The notes beneath the pieces were generated by a model. That model did no database searches and was not told the DNA's origin. It was given only the letters and a program-made list of their open reading frames with translations. DNA of 41,933 nt, taken from assembly GCA_016213175.1 (NCBI GenBank), contig JACRBF010000049.1, positions 1-41,933 on the forward strand, in the 5' to 3' direction. The stretch comes from Chlamydiia bacterium. Its GTDB lineage: Bacteria; Chlamydiota; Chlamydiia; Chlamydiales; SM23-39. The first letter of the stretch is position 1; the number at the start of each line of letters is the position of its first letter. This document shows, in pieces, positions 6,187-15,324 of the stretch. The position numbers were made by a program, and so were the translations under genes.

Positions 6187-8110
6187 GGTTCATCAGGAAT
6201 AGGAGATCCTTCATGATGCTGAGGGCTTCGGTAAATTGGAGATCACTTTGCCCGAAGAGATCGATGTGAGGGGAGTCAAAATTTTGTTTTTCTAATTCGG
6301 CGAGGAAGGTTTGATAATTTTTATTTTGAGTGATTCGACTTTGAGAATTTTTTTTGAGGGTTGCGAGATAGGGGATGTAGGTGGCAAGTTGCGGCTGTAG
6401 GTGGAGGCGGTAGGTGGAGCCTAATTGAATCCGGTGAAAAGCGGAGATGTCGGAAAGGTCATCGTCAAAGTGGGGCTCGATCTCTTCGTTGTCTAGGGGG
6501 AATTTGGCAAAGCGCTCCCCAATGTCCATTTGTGAAAGGAGTCCGGGGATTACGATATCTGCTTGTACGCCGTGTAGTTGGGGGCTCTTACCAGATACGG
6601 TGTAGTATCTGCCTCTAGTGACTTTATATTCTCCTTGAGGATTGACTTTGGGATGATTTACAGGATCGAGGGTAAAGGTTTGAAAGGAGCCTTTGCCGAA
6701 GGTGTGATCGTCTCCAACGACGAGCGCTCTTCCATAGTCTTGCAGCGTTTGTGCGACGATTTCCGCCGCAGACGCGCTGGCTCTATCTGCGAGGATGACG
6801 AGCGGCCCCTCCCAAATGGGTTTGCCTTCCACTTCGCGAAGGTGCTGCACTTGTCCAGTATGATCTTTTACAGAGACGACAATTCCTTTTGTGATGAAGA
6901 GTCCTGATACGGCCACCGCCTGGGTAAGAAGGCCTCCGGCATTACCGCGCAAATCCAGGATGACTCCTTTGAGGGTGTGCTCTGTGTTACATGCCTCAAG
7001 GGCTTTTCGCATATCCTGCGCGGAAGAGGCGAGAGGGTCTTGATAAAAAGAGAACAGGCGCAGCGTTGCAATCGCGCCATCTCCGAACGATTCTACGTGG
7101 GTCTCTAATCTCGATTCTTCGAGGACGACAGCGCTACGGATGAGTTCCACGTCGCAGGTTTCTGTATTTTTTATACCATCCGTTTCCGTATCGCGCAGAA
7201 TGGTTAAGACGACAGAAGTCCCTTCTTCCCCGCGAATGAGTTCGACCGCCTCCGTAATATCGAGGCCGATGATGGGTTCGTGATTGACAGCTACGATCTT
7301 GTCGTTGATTTTGATTTTTTTACTCTGGCTTGCGGGACTATTCTCGAGAATCCGCATCACAGAGAGTCCATCGAGATCGTCGCGCAGCTGGGCGCCGATG
7401 CCGAAGAGGCGCTGCTGCACTTGAATCATGAATTGATTGGCCTCATTCGGAGTGAGGTAGTTCGTGTGAGCATCGAGGGAACTGGCTACGGATTTGAGTA
7501 CGCAAGTGAGGACGATATGTGCTCTTTCTTCTGCTGTCTGTCCAGTCAATTCCATCTGTCGATTCAGACGTCGTTTTTGGAGTCTTTGGAGGAATTTATT
7601 CTGTGCCTCTTCTCCTGCCTTTTTTGCGGTGTCGAATTGGAGCGATTTAATGCGCAGTAGTCTCTCTTCGAGCGATTCTTGACTGGAGGCCCACTCGAGA
7701 TTTTTAAATTCTTCGCTTTTGACTCCCTTGAGGATCGCCATTTTTGCAACCTGTTCCTCAAGACCATTTCTGCGATCAACCGCCTTGAGCCACAAGGAGT
7801 GAATTTCGTAGAACGGAGAAAAATCGGAGGTTCTGAAGCTAGTGAGAGCAGTGTTGAGGAGTTTTTCTGAGGGGTTGAGCCAGGAAGAAATCTCGGGTTC
7901 TAGGAAATAGGTTTTTGTGGGGTCGAGTTCCTCGAGAAAGTTTTTCAAAGACCTGCCTGCCAGTTCTGCAGACATCTCTTTGTAGCAGGCGTGCGCGCGA
8001 AATAGCTCTTCCATCTTCGCTTGGACATCTCTCGGAGAGAGGTGTGGCATTTTGCATTCGGCAAGCGAGGCGCAAGCGAGAAAAAGGAGAAAAATCCATT
8101 TCTTCATCAT
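6182..8110 (-). CDS. tsp: Tail-specific C-terminal processing protease (S41), Tsp/CPAF-like family
   Basis: A protein of about 642 residues with a signal peptide (MMKKW, hydrophobic core, LAEC), so it is periplasmic or exported. It has an N-terminal helical region, a PDZ domain at roughly 225-330 (FGIGAQLRDDLDGLSVMRI, SPA, GLDI), then the S41 core: DLRGNAGG, the catalytic serine in DRASASAAEIVA (about Ser447) and the catalytic lysine in FGKGSF (about Lys473). The Ser-Lys spacing fits the Tsp dyad. A comparable protein in Chlamydia is CT441. I start at the ATG at 8110 because it opens the signal peptide; the frame also allows a TTG at 8146. It follows dnaE by 62 bp, and its stop lies in the outer arm of palindromic element B. 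Confidence 0.92.
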   Translation of the reverse strand: MMKKWIFLLFLACASLAECKMPHLSPRDVQAKMEELFRAHACYKEMSAELAGRSLKNFLEELDPTKTYFLEPEISSWLNPSEKLLNTALTSFRTSDFSPFYEIHSLWLKAVDRRNGLEEQVAKMAILKGVKSEEFKNLEWASSQESLEERLLRIKSLQFDTAKKAGEEAQNKFLQRLQKRRLNRQMELTGQTAEERAHIVLTCVLKSVASSLDAHTNYLTPNEANQFMIQVQQRLFGIGAQLRDDLDGLSVMRILENSPASQSKKIKINDKIVAVNHEPIIGLDITEAVELIRGEEGTSVVLTILRDTETDGIKNTETCDVELIRSAVVLEESRLETHVESFGDGAIATLRLFSFYQDPLASSAQDMRKALEACNTEHTLKGVILDLRGNAGGLLTQAVAVSGLFITKGIVVSVKDHTGQVQHLREVEGKPIWEGPLVILADRASASAAEIVAQTLQDYGRALVVGDDHTFGKGSFQTFTLDPVNHPKVNPQGEYKVTRGRYYTVSGKSPQLHGVQADIVIPGLLSQMDIGERFAKFPLDNEEIEPHFDDDLSDISAFHRIQLGSTYRLHLQPQLATYIPYLATLKKNSQSRITQNKNYQTFLAELEKQNFDSPHIDLFGQSDLQFTEALSIMKDLLFLMNR

Positions 8111-8172
8111 AGCCGAGATGGTGGCTGAATTGTGAGATATTCGCAACTGTCCCTGTTAGCAGCTCTGGTTTT

Positions 8173-11100
8173 TTACCGCATCGTGGCTGTGCCGAAACCT
8201 ACGATCAGCGCTTGTAGTTTTTCGAGGAAGGGGGCGGTGGCTTTGACGCCCCAAGGATCTCTGATGGAGAGAGTGCCGAGAGGTTTCGTGCCAACTGTAA
8301 ATTGCAGATCGAGGGTAGAGGCGCCGGGGTTCTCGCGAAAGAGGTCTTTGAGAGCTAAAATGGTGGTGAGGCGGAGTTTGTCGATATCGAGGGTGAGGGT
8401 TAGGTGTTTACCCTTTTCTTTGGAGGAAGATGCTTCTTTAGAACTCATCGCCGCTGCCTTTGTTTTCCATTTAGATTCCGATTTGCTATGTGTCTTCAGG
8501 TGATCATAGACCTCATCGCTTTTCTTGATTTTTTCCTCATCGAGGGTGGTGAGGTCTTCGAGATAGCGGCAGGAGAGTTGCGGTGTGCCGTCTCTTCTCT
8601 CAATTTGTAAAATGGCGTAGAGGAGTTGGTTTTCTTTGAGGAGATGGCCTTTTTCTTCAAAAAGATCGGACCAGATGGGCAATTCGAAGCGTTCGAGGCC
8701 ATCTCCGATGGTGAGGATGGCAAATTTTTTCTGGCTCTTGGAAGAGACTTTAACTTGAAGGGTCTCAACGATGAAGGCGGCCCTGAAGAGCGTGCTGTCT
8801 GCTAATTGAGGGATGTCTTTGAGGGGGGCGCAGGAGAGGCGGGAGAGGATTTTTTGGTAGCTCTCCATGGGATGCCCTGTGAGATAGAATCCGAGAAGCT
8901 CTTTTTCTCTTTGGAGGATTTGCAATTTCGTGGATTTTTGGGAGACTACGGGTGGATCTACAAAGGGGTCTTTCGTCTCTTCGAGCAGGGAAAAGAGATT
9001 GAGAACTCCGAGTGCGGTTTCTTTTTGTTCGGACAGGGCCTGTTCGAACATGGGCTCTACGCTGAAACGGAGTGCGTCCCTCGTCCAGCCTGTGCCATCG
9101 AAAGATCCGGCGTCTACGAGGAGTTCGATCTGTTTTTTCCCTACGCGGGTTTTATCGATTCTCTGGATGAAATCATAGAGGCTTTTGTAGGGACCTCGGA
9201 TACGTCTTTCTTCCAAAAGATGTTCGACCGCGCCTCCGCCTACTCCTTTGATGCCAGACATAGCAAAGCGGATGCCATCGTTTGTAGCCATGAATTCACG
9301 GCCTGCTTGATTAATGTCTGGGGGCAGTACGGCAAGGTGCATGGCTTTGGCCTCGCCGATGAACTTTGCGACTTTGGTCGTATCGTCTTGGTCGCAGGTC
9401 ATGAGGGCGGCCATCCATTCTTTGGGGTAGTTCGCTTTAAAGTAGGCAGTGGCATAAGAGAGATAGGCGTAGGCCGCGGCGTGTGATTTATTGAAACCGT
9501 AGGAGGCAAATTTCTCGATTTTATCGAAAATTCTGCCGGCGGTGTCGCTTTCTACTCCTTTGCTCCCAGCGCCTTGTAAGAATTTTTCTCTTTGGCGCGC
9601 CATTTCCTCCTTGTCTTTTTTCCCCATTGCTCTGCGTAGGACATCGCCTTCGCCGAGCGTGTAGCCCGCTAGAGTGCTTGCGATTTGCATGACCTGTTCT
9701 TGATAGACCATAACTCCATAGGTTTCGGAGAGGATCTCTTTCATCAGGGGGTGATCGATCTCAATGGCCTCGCGTCCTGTTTTGCGTTGAATGAATGAGG
9801 GGATCATATCCATCGGTCCCGGGCGATAGAGAGCGCCCACCGCAATGATTTCTTCAAAGGTATCAATGTGGAGCTGTTTGGCTAAGTCTTGCATCCCTCC
9901 CGATTCAAGTTGGAATACGCCGAGCGTCCTCCCTTGATTGAGGAGATCGAACGTGGGGCGGTTGTCCAGGGGAAGGTTTGCCCAGTCAATCGATTGAGAG
10001 GTTTGTTCTTGGATAGCGTCTACACATTTTTGAATGGAGGTGAGCGTTTTGAGTCCCAAAAAATCGATCTTGAGCATGCCGACGCTTTCGACGGGTTTCA
10101 TTGCGTATTGGGTGACTACCATCTCGGAGTCTTTGGCAACACATACGGGGAGGTGATCGGTGATGGGATGCGCCGAAATGATGAGTCCTGCGGCGTGAGT
10201 GCTCGTATTGCGGATCGATCCTTCCGCTTTTTTGGCCATTTCTAATACGCGTCTTGCCTCTTCATCTGTTTCCATAAGGCGGGACAGCTCTGGGTCGATT
10301 TGAAATGCTTTTTCGAGTGTCATTGTAGGATCTTCAGGGACAAGGGCTGCGATCTCGTTGACCTTAGAAAGGGGCACGTTAAGGACTCTGCCTACGTCGC
10401 GGATCGCCATTTTGGCTTTCATGGTGCCAAACGTGATGATCTGGGCGACTTTTTCTTTCCCATACTTTGCGACCACGTAATCGATCACCTCTTGACGCCT
10501 TTCCATGCAGATATCGACGTCGATATCGGGATAGGAGATCCTCTCGGGATTGATAAAGCGTTCAAAAAAGAGGTGAAACCTTAGCGGTTCGATATCGGTA
10601 ATGCCGATGAGGTAGGAGACAATTGAGCCTGCGGCTGATCCTCTCCCAGGTCCCATGGGAATTTTCCGTTGTTTTGCCCAGGCGATGAAGTCGTAAACGA
10701 TGAGCATGTAATCGCACATCCCTTTGGATGAGAGGATGTTAAATTCATACTCAAAACGTTTGTGCACAACCTGAATGGGGTCTTGGTGCGGGTATTTTTT
10801 TTGGACCTCGGCAAGCCTTTCCGGTGTATAGCGTTTAGGAATCCCTTGTTGGCACAGATCGAAGAGGAATTGCTCTGCGGCTTTGAGCCTCTCTTCTTTT
10901 TCGATGGTTTTTCCTTCGAGATAGGGGGGAATAAAAACGGGATAGTGTTTCGTTTTGAAATCGAGTTCGCAGCGGCACTGTTCGGCAATGCGCAGGGTCT
11001 CTTCGATGGCGCTTGGCACATCGGCAAATAGCTCCTTCATGAGCTTTGGCGTTTTAAAATAGAGTTCATGGGTGGGGGCTGCTTCTCTTTTGGGATTTGG

Positions 11101-11904
11101 TGCTTTATTTTTTGGATTGCCCTGAGAGTCTCTTTCCCAAATTTCGCAAGGCTCTCCCGATTGGATATTGCGTAGAATTTCATGCGCTTTCCAATCACTT
11201 TGCTCGATGTAATGGATCGCATTTGTCGCAACGAGAGGGATTCCCAGTGTTTGAGACAGTTCAATGAATTTGCGATTTACTTTTTCTTGATTGGATACGT
11301 ACTCTTTAGCTTTTTGGAGCAGCCACCCTTCTGCGGCGATTCCGTCTTCTCGAATCCTTTCCTCTGAAAGGGGATGCCGTTGCATCTCGAAATAAAAATC
11401 GGCGCCGAAGAGGGAGTGGTACCAGGAGGCTTCTTTGAGAAGCGTCTCTTCATTTTGTTGCAAAATGGTATAGCCTAGGGGGCCGTCGAGAGAACCTGAT
11501 AGGCAGAGAAGTCCTTCGGCGTATTGGCTGAGCGTCTCTTTGTCGATGCGGGGCTGGTAATAAAACCCTTCTAAAAATCCAATAGAGGAGAGTTTACAAA
11601 GGTTCTTGTAGCCAAGGGGATTTTTCGCAAGGAGGATGATAGGCATCCCATGAGGCACTCCTACAATTCTTTTTTTTTCTAAGCGAGAGGTGGGCGCCAT
11701 CCAAATTTCGCATCCGAGAATCGGTTTTATGCCAGCTGACTTACAAGCCTTATAAAAGTCGACGGCGCCATAGAGATTTCCTTGGTCTGTGAGAGCAAGA
11801 GAGGGGATTGAATAGCTTTTGGCTTTTTCAGCGAGGGCCATGACAGAGGCGCTTGAATCGAGGATGGAGTACTGAGAATGGACGTTAAGGGGGACCCAAG
11901 TCAT
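8173..11904 (-). CDS. dnaE: DNA polymerase III alpha subunit
   Basis: A 1243-residue replicative polymerase. An N-terminal PHP domain (TDQGNLYGAVDFY at about 39-51) precedes the C-family polymerase core with catalytic aspartates in YPDIDVDICMERR (about 458-463) and DFLGLKTLT (about 613), then the tandem HhH and OB regions to the C-terminus. Two metal-binding histidines typical of active PHP domains are replaced (NVHSQYS at 7-13, TDQGN at 39-43), suggesting no PHP proofreading; an exonuclease subunit would then have to proofread. The start is the ATG at 11904 (MTWVPLN). The frame stays open 126 bp upstream, but that part is palindromic repeat sequence. The repeat end places AAGAGG four bases before this ATG. 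It lies directly downstream of uhpC. Confidence 0.96.
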   Translation of the reverse strand: MTWVPLNVHSQYSILDSSASVMALAEKAKSYSIPSLALTDQGNLYGAVDFYKACKSAGIKPILGCEIWMAPTSRLEKKRIVGVPHGMPIILLAKNPLGYKNLCKLSSIGFLEGFYYQPRIDKETLSQYAEGLLCLSGSLDGPLGYTILQQNEETLLKEASWYHSLFGADFYFEMQRHPLSEERIREDGIAAEGWLLQKAKEYVSNQEKVNRKFIELSQTLGIPLVATNAIHYIEQSDWKAHEILRNIQSGEPCEIWERDSQGNPKNKAPNPKREAAPTHELYFKTPKLMKELFADVPSAIEETLRIAEQCRCELDFKTKHYPVFIPPYLEGKTIEKEERLKAAEQFLFDLCQQGIPKRYTPERLAEVQKKYPHQDPIQVVHKRFEYEFNILSSKGMCDYMLIVYDFIAWAKQRKIPMGPGRGSAAGSIVSYLIGITDIEPLRFHLFFERFINPERISYPDIDVDICMERRQEVIDYVVAKYGKEKVAQIITFGTMKAKMAIRDVGRVLNVPLSKVNEIAALVPEDPTMTLEKAFQIDPELSRLMETDEEARRVLEMAKKAEGSIRNTSTHAAGLIISAHPITDHLPVCVAKDSEMVVTQYAMKPVESVGMLKIDFLGLKTLTSIQKCVDAIQEQTSQSIDWANLPLDNRPTFDLLNQGRTLGVFQLESGGMQDLAKQLHIDTFEEIIAVGALYRPGPMDMIPSFIQRKTGREAIEIDHPLMKEILSETYGVMVYQEQVMQIASTLAGYTLGEGDVLRRAMGKKDKEEMARQREKFLQGAGSKGVESDTAGRIFDKIEKFASYGFNKSHAAAYAYLSYATAYFKANYPKEWMAALMTCDQDDTTKVAKFIGEAKAMHLAVLPPDINQAGREFMATNDGIRFAMSGIKGVGGGAVEHLLEERRIRGPYKSLYDFIQRIDKTRVGKKQIELLVDAGSFDGTGWTRDALRFSVEPMFEQALSEQKETALGVLNLFSLLEETKDPFVDPPVVSQKSTKLQILQREKELLGFYLTGHPMESYQKILSRLSCAPLKDIPQLADSTLFRAAFIVETLQVKVSSKSQKKFAILTIGDGLERFELPIWSDLFEEKGHLLKENQLLYAILQIERRDGTPQLSCRYLEDLTTLDEEKIKKSDEVYDHLKTHSKSESKWKTKAAAMSSKEASSSKEKGKHLTLTLDIDKLRLTTILALKDLFRENPGASTLDLQFTVGTKPLGTLSIRDPWGVKATAPFLEKLQALIVGFGTATMR

Positions 11905-12074
11905 TAGACCTCTTGCGTAATTAAGGGTTCGTCGATTTTTCGGATTATTTTGGCCGATTTTCGATTTCAAAATTGGGGGACAATATCGTCGGTATATTGC
12001 CCCCCAATTTTGCATCGAAAATCGGCTCAAAAGAACTGGAAAGTCGACAGAACCTTAATTACGCAAGAGGTCTA
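11905..12074. repeat. Palindromic element C1 (170 bp, TAGACCTC cap)
   Basis: The cap TAGACCTCTTGCGTAATTAA (11905-11924) continues to AGG and is matched exactly in inverse, ending at 12074. The centre is GGGGGACAATAT / ATATTGCCCCCC. It occupies every base between the uhpC stop (12075-12077) and the dnaE ATG (11904). Confidence 0.92.
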
Positions 12075-13442
12075 TTAGGTTTCTTCAATTACTGCGCCGT
12101 CGCCCACTTCTTGTCCCACTTTCTGTGGTCCTGCTTTGACCGACCACAGAGGCAAGATCAGCAGCACTCCAATCACCGCAGATGCGGCAAGCGTGAAGAA
12201 AAAACTATCCCATCCCCATGCTTTAATGATGGCCCCGAGAGGACCTCCCGCAACAGCTGCGCCGAGATAGGAAAAACATCCTGCAAATCCTGTTGCTGTT
12301 GCAGCCGCTTTCTTATGAGAGAGCTCCGCTACTGCAAGGCCGATGATGTTTTGCGGACCGAAGATACAGAAGCCGAAAAGAAAGAGAAATACGCCGTCGA
12401 GAATCGGCCAGGGCATTGAGAGGGTCTTAAAGGCGAGAAGGACGAGGAGAATTCCGAGAGTAAAAAGGACGTTGATGGGGTTGCGCTTGCCCTTGAAAAT
12501 CAAATCCGAAGCCCATCCCCCGGCTAAACAACCAGCAAAACCGCCTATTTCAAACCAACAGACGCACGCGCCTGCCTGAATGTGGGAATAGTGTTTTACT
12601 TCAATGAGGTAGAGCAGGCTCCAGTCGTTGACGGCCGTTCGAATGATATAAATGAAAAAAGAAAAGAGGGCGAGCACCCAAATGAACTTATTGCGCAGGA
12701 CATATCCCCACAAAATTTCTTTGACGGAGAGTTGCGTTTTTTCTGGGATGTTTTGACGATTGGGGTAATCGTCTCGGTATTTTTCGATGGGGGGTAGTCC
12801 GAGCGATTGGGGGGTATCTCTCAAACGATTCATGAGGAAAATGCCCGCAAAGATACAGAGCGTGCCTGGAACGTACAAAGCGTAGCGCCAGCCTAAGTAT
12901 TCAACGCAAGCAGCTGCCAAGAGGGGGATTGCGGCTCCTCCCAAATTGTGCGATGTGCTCCAAATGCTCCACCATCTGCCTCTTTCGGATTGAGAATACC
13001 AATGTGTGAGAAGTTTAGCGCAGCCGGGCCATCCCCAGCCTTGAAACCATCCGTTGAGCCCCCAGAAGACGGCAAAGGCCCACCAGACGGAGGAAAGCCC
13101 GAATAGGAAGTTGAGAATGCCTGTCAGGATCAGTCCGATTGACATAAAATAGCGGGGATTCGATTTATCGGCGAGGATGCCGCTTAAAAACTTACTGGCT
13201 CCGTAGCTGAGGCTCAAAATCGTGCCGAGAAGGCCAAGCTCGAATTTACTCAGTCCTAGCTGCTCTTGCATAGCGGGCATTGCAAAGACAAAGCTTTTCC
13301 TTGTGAAGTAGTAGAATGCATATCCGATGTACATGGCATAGAATGTACGCAAACGCCAATAACCATAAGATTTTTTGACTAAATGAGGATCTTGAATTTC
13401 TGGAATGTAAGGAGCTGGTCTAAAAAAATCGAGTACGCTCAT
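12075..13442 (-). CDS. uhpC: Hexose-phosphate transporter of the UhpC type (MFS)
   Basis: A 455-residue major facilitator protein with about 12 hydrophobic segments and the organophosphate:Pi antiporter pattern. YFTRKSFVFAMP (about 45-56) matches the conserved YxxRxxF(N) region, LGLLGTILSLSYGASKFLSG follows, and GWGWPGCAKLLTHWYS (about 135-150) is the family hallmark. In Chlamydia the homologue imports glucose-6-phosphate from the host cell in exchange for phosphate, and this protein is expected to do the same at the inner membrane. It is encoded just upstream of dnaE and divergent from hisS, the arrangement known from Chlamydia. The stop codon abuts palindromic element C1. Confidence 0.92.
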   Translation of the reverse strand: MSVLDFFRPAPYIPEIQDPHLVKKSYGYWRLRTFYAMYIGYAFYYFTRKSFVFAMPAMQEQLGLSKFELGLLGTILSLSYGASKFLSGILADKSNPRYFMSIGLILTGILNFLFGLSSVWWAFAVFWGLNGWFQGWGWPGCAKLLTHWYSQSERGRWWSIWSTSHNLGGAAIPLLAAACVEYLGWRYALYVPGTLCIFAGIFLMNRLRDTPQSLGLPPIEKYRDDYPNRQNIPEKTQLSVKEILWGYVLRNKFIWVLALFSFFIYIIRTAVNDWSLLYLIEVKHYSHIQAGACVCWFEIGGFAGCLAGGWASDLIFKGKRNPINVLFTLGILLVLLAFKTLSMPWPILDGVFLFLFGFCIFGPQNIIGLAVAELSHKKAAATATGFAGCFSYLGAAVAGGPLGAIIKAWGWDSFFFTLAASAVIGVLLILPLWSVKAGPQKVGQEVGDGAVIEET

Positions 13443-13551
13443 AAAATGGCCTGAAGTTACCCGGATTGAAAGGGTAAAGTCCCTCCCCGTCTTGTGTCAA
13501 TCGTTTTTCTTAAGCTCGACTTAGAACTAGCGTTTCGTATAAAATGGCGCT

Positions 13552-14826
13552 ATGCAAATCCAAGCACCTAAGGGTACTTTCGATATCCTTCCCTATGGAG
13601 CAGAGGAGAAATGGCAGCTCTCCCACCTCTGGCACTATGCGGAAAAATGTATTCGAGAAACAGTTGCTGAATATGGGTATCAAGAGATTCGGACCCCTAT
13701 TTATGAGCGCACGGAACTCTTCGATCGCGGGGTGGGAGAAACCTCCGATATCGTGACTAAAGAGATGTTTACCTTTCGAGATCGGGCAGAGCGTTCGATG
13801 AGCTTGCGTCCAGAGGGTACCTCCTCCGTTATGCGCGCACTGATTGAACATCGGCTTGCCAAGCCTGGCAGCGTGCATAAATTATTTTATATCGGACCTA
13901 TGTTTCGTTATGAACGTCCCCAGTCTGGACGCTACCGGCAGCATCATCAGTTTGGAGTCGAAGCCATCGGGGTTGCCGGTCCTGAACAAGATGCTGAGAC
14001 GATCGATCTACTTGTTCAAGTCTATCAGCGTCTCGGATTGAAGAATCTCAAAGTGCATCTCAATTCCGTGGGAGATCCTGCTTCTCGCACTGCATTTCGC
14101 TTTGCTTTAACTCAGTATTTGCGCCCCTATTTTTCTGAATTATCTGCCGATAGCCAAGTGCGCTTTGAAAAAAATCCTCTTCGTATTCTCGACTCAAAAG
14201 ATCCGAAGGATCGGGAGATCCTGAAAGGAGCCCCTTCCCTTTTAACCCACCTCTCTGATTCTGCGAGATCTCACTTTGAAGCTCTCTGCCATTTATTAGA
14301 TCGTCTTGAGGTTCCTTACCGAGTCGATGATCGGATTGTGCGTGGACTCGATTATTACAATAAGACTGTTTTTGAGATTCTTTCGGAAGGTCTTGGTGCG
14401 CAGAATACGATTGGTGCAGGCGGTAGGTTCGATGGTCTGATCGCCACCTTCGGCGGTAGCGATTTGCCTGCGGTGGGGTTTGCCACGGGATTGGAACGCG
14501 TTCTGCAAGCTCTTGTTGCTCAGGATATTGCAATTCCACCAGGACAGAGCCCTCTTGTCTATTTCATTCCGCTTGGGGAGAATGCAAAGTCGGAGGCGCT
14601 GAGACTTGCAACTTTATGCCGGCGCCGTCATATTGCGGCAGGCATTGAGTTATACACGCAAAAAATCCAAACAGCTCTCCAGAATGCTGTGCGCCTGGAG
14701 GCTACCTATGCGGCGATCATTGGAGAGGATGAGCTAAAAACGGGACGCCTTCAGATCAAACACCTGGCATCCCGTGAAACGCATGCTGTACAATTTGACG
14801 AAATCATCCCTTTTTTACACGGCTGA
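13552..14826 (+). CDS. hisS: Histidyl-tRNA synthetase
   Basis: A 424-residue class II synthetase of standard length. Motif 2 is seen in GPMFRYERPQSGRYRQ (about 115-130); the histidine-binding signatures are GLDYY (about 262) and GAGGRFDGL (about 290); motif 3 is TGLERVL (about 313). The C-terminal 90 residues form the anticodon-binding domain. TATAAAAT at 13538-13545 lies very close to the ATG, so either the leader is extremely short or the promoter lies further up in the 109-bp divergent gap with uhpC. The last 12 bases overlap convergent trxA. Confidence 0.97.
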   Translation: MQIQAPKGTFDILPYGAEEKWQLSHLWHYAEKCIRETVAEYGYQEIRTPIYERTELFDRGVGETSDIVTKEMFTFRDRAERSMSLRPEGTSSVMRALIEHRLAKPGSVHKLFYIGPMFRYERPQSGRYRQHHQFGVEAIGVAGPEQDAETIDLLVQVYQRLGLKNLKVHLNSVGDPASRTAFRFALTQYLRPYFSELSADSQVRFEKNPLRILDSKDPKDREILKGAPSLLTHLSDSARSHFEALCHLLDRLEVPYRVDDRIVRGLDYYNKTVFEILSEGLGAQNTIGAGGRFDGLIATFGGSDLPAVGFATGLERVLQALVAQDIAIPPGQSPLVYFIPLGENAKSEALRLATLCRRRHIAAGIELYTQKIQTALQNAVRLEATYAAIIGEDELKTGRLQIKHLASRETHAVQFDEIIPFLHG

Positions 14827-15141
14827 CAAGACGAAATCTTTAATTGCTGCGGCATTGCGAAGACCGACTAATCGATTCACTTCCTTACCGTCTTTGAATA
14901 GGATCATTGTGGGAACAGAGGTGATTTGGAATCTACTGGCTGTCTTCTGTTCGCTGTCGATATCGACCTTCACAACGGCTGCTTTTCCTTTTACTTCTTT
15001 TGCAACTTGCTCCAAGACGGGGGCGAGCATTCGACAGGGACCGCACCAATCGGCGTGAAAATCTACAAGGGTGACGCCTTTTTTCGTTTCAGGTTCAAAG
15101 GTCTCGTCAGTTAAGTGTTTGATCGAACTTTTGTCAGACAT
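14815..15141 (-). CDS. trxA: Thioredoxin
   Basis: A 108-residue thioredoxin of normal length. The redox active site WCGPC is at 32-36, and the cis-proline segment SVPTMILFKDGK follows at about 73-84. It reduces disulfides of cytosolic proteins, supporting ribonucleotide reductase and, in chlamydiae, probably redox changes of the developmental cycle (family knowledge). GGAGG stands just before the ATG. It is convergent with hisS, overlapping by 12 bp. Confidence 0.97.
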   Translation of the reverse strand: MSDKSSIKHLTDETFEPETKKGVTLVDFHADWCGPCRMLAPVLEQVAKEVKGKAAVVKVDIDSEQKTASRFQITSVPTMILFKDGKEVNRLVGLRNAAAIKDFVLSAV

Positions 15142-15211
15142 GAGTCCTCCATTTCCTATGTAATATAGCCAATTTTTCTATTTTTTGGTAGCCCGCAATA
15201 GGAGAGCCCGT

Positions 15212-15217
15212 TATAAT
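15212..15217 (+). promoter_or_regulatory. -10 box of the tRNA-Leu gene
   Basis: TATAAT at 15212-15217 lies 10 bp before the mature 5' end of the tRNA, the usual spacing for a tRNA promoter. A T-rich stretch (15176-15186) precedes it, but no good -35 hexamer is seen. Confidence 0.55.
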
Positions 15218-15227
15218 GGCGTCCTCC

Positions 15228-15311
15228 GCGGCCATGGCGGAACTGGCAGACGCGCTAGATTCAGGTTCTAGTCGAGGCAACTCGGTGGATGTTCGACTCA
15301 TCTTGGCCGCA
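15228..15311 (+). tRNA. tRNA-Leu (anticodon CAG)
   Basis: The acceptor stem GCGGCCA (15228-15234) pairs with TGGCCGC (15304-15310), followed by the discriminator A. The anticodon stem CTAGA/TCTAG encloses TTCAGGT with anticodon CAG, reading CUG. A long variable arm (CGAGGCAACTCG) marks a type II tRNA, and the T arm has loop TTCGACT. CCA is not encoded. Length is 84 nt. Confidence 0.95.
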
Positions 15312-15324
15312 TCTTTACGATGCC

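Noticed and set aside
5898-6202. Short open frames in the palindromes, with repeated peptides such as FSIQNWGAI
   Set aside because: The same peptide appears wherever a palindrome arm is read, in both directions, with no ribosome binding site or length conservation. These are translations of repeat DNA, not a protein family.
8806-9486. 226-codon open frame on the plus strand
   Set aside because: It lies wholly antisense to the conserved dnaE coding region and has no recognisable domain.
11905-12030. N-terminal extension of DnaE by 42 residues
   Set aside because: The extension is encoded by palindromic element C1; homologous DnaE proteins begin at MTW-type sequence, here the ATG at 11904.
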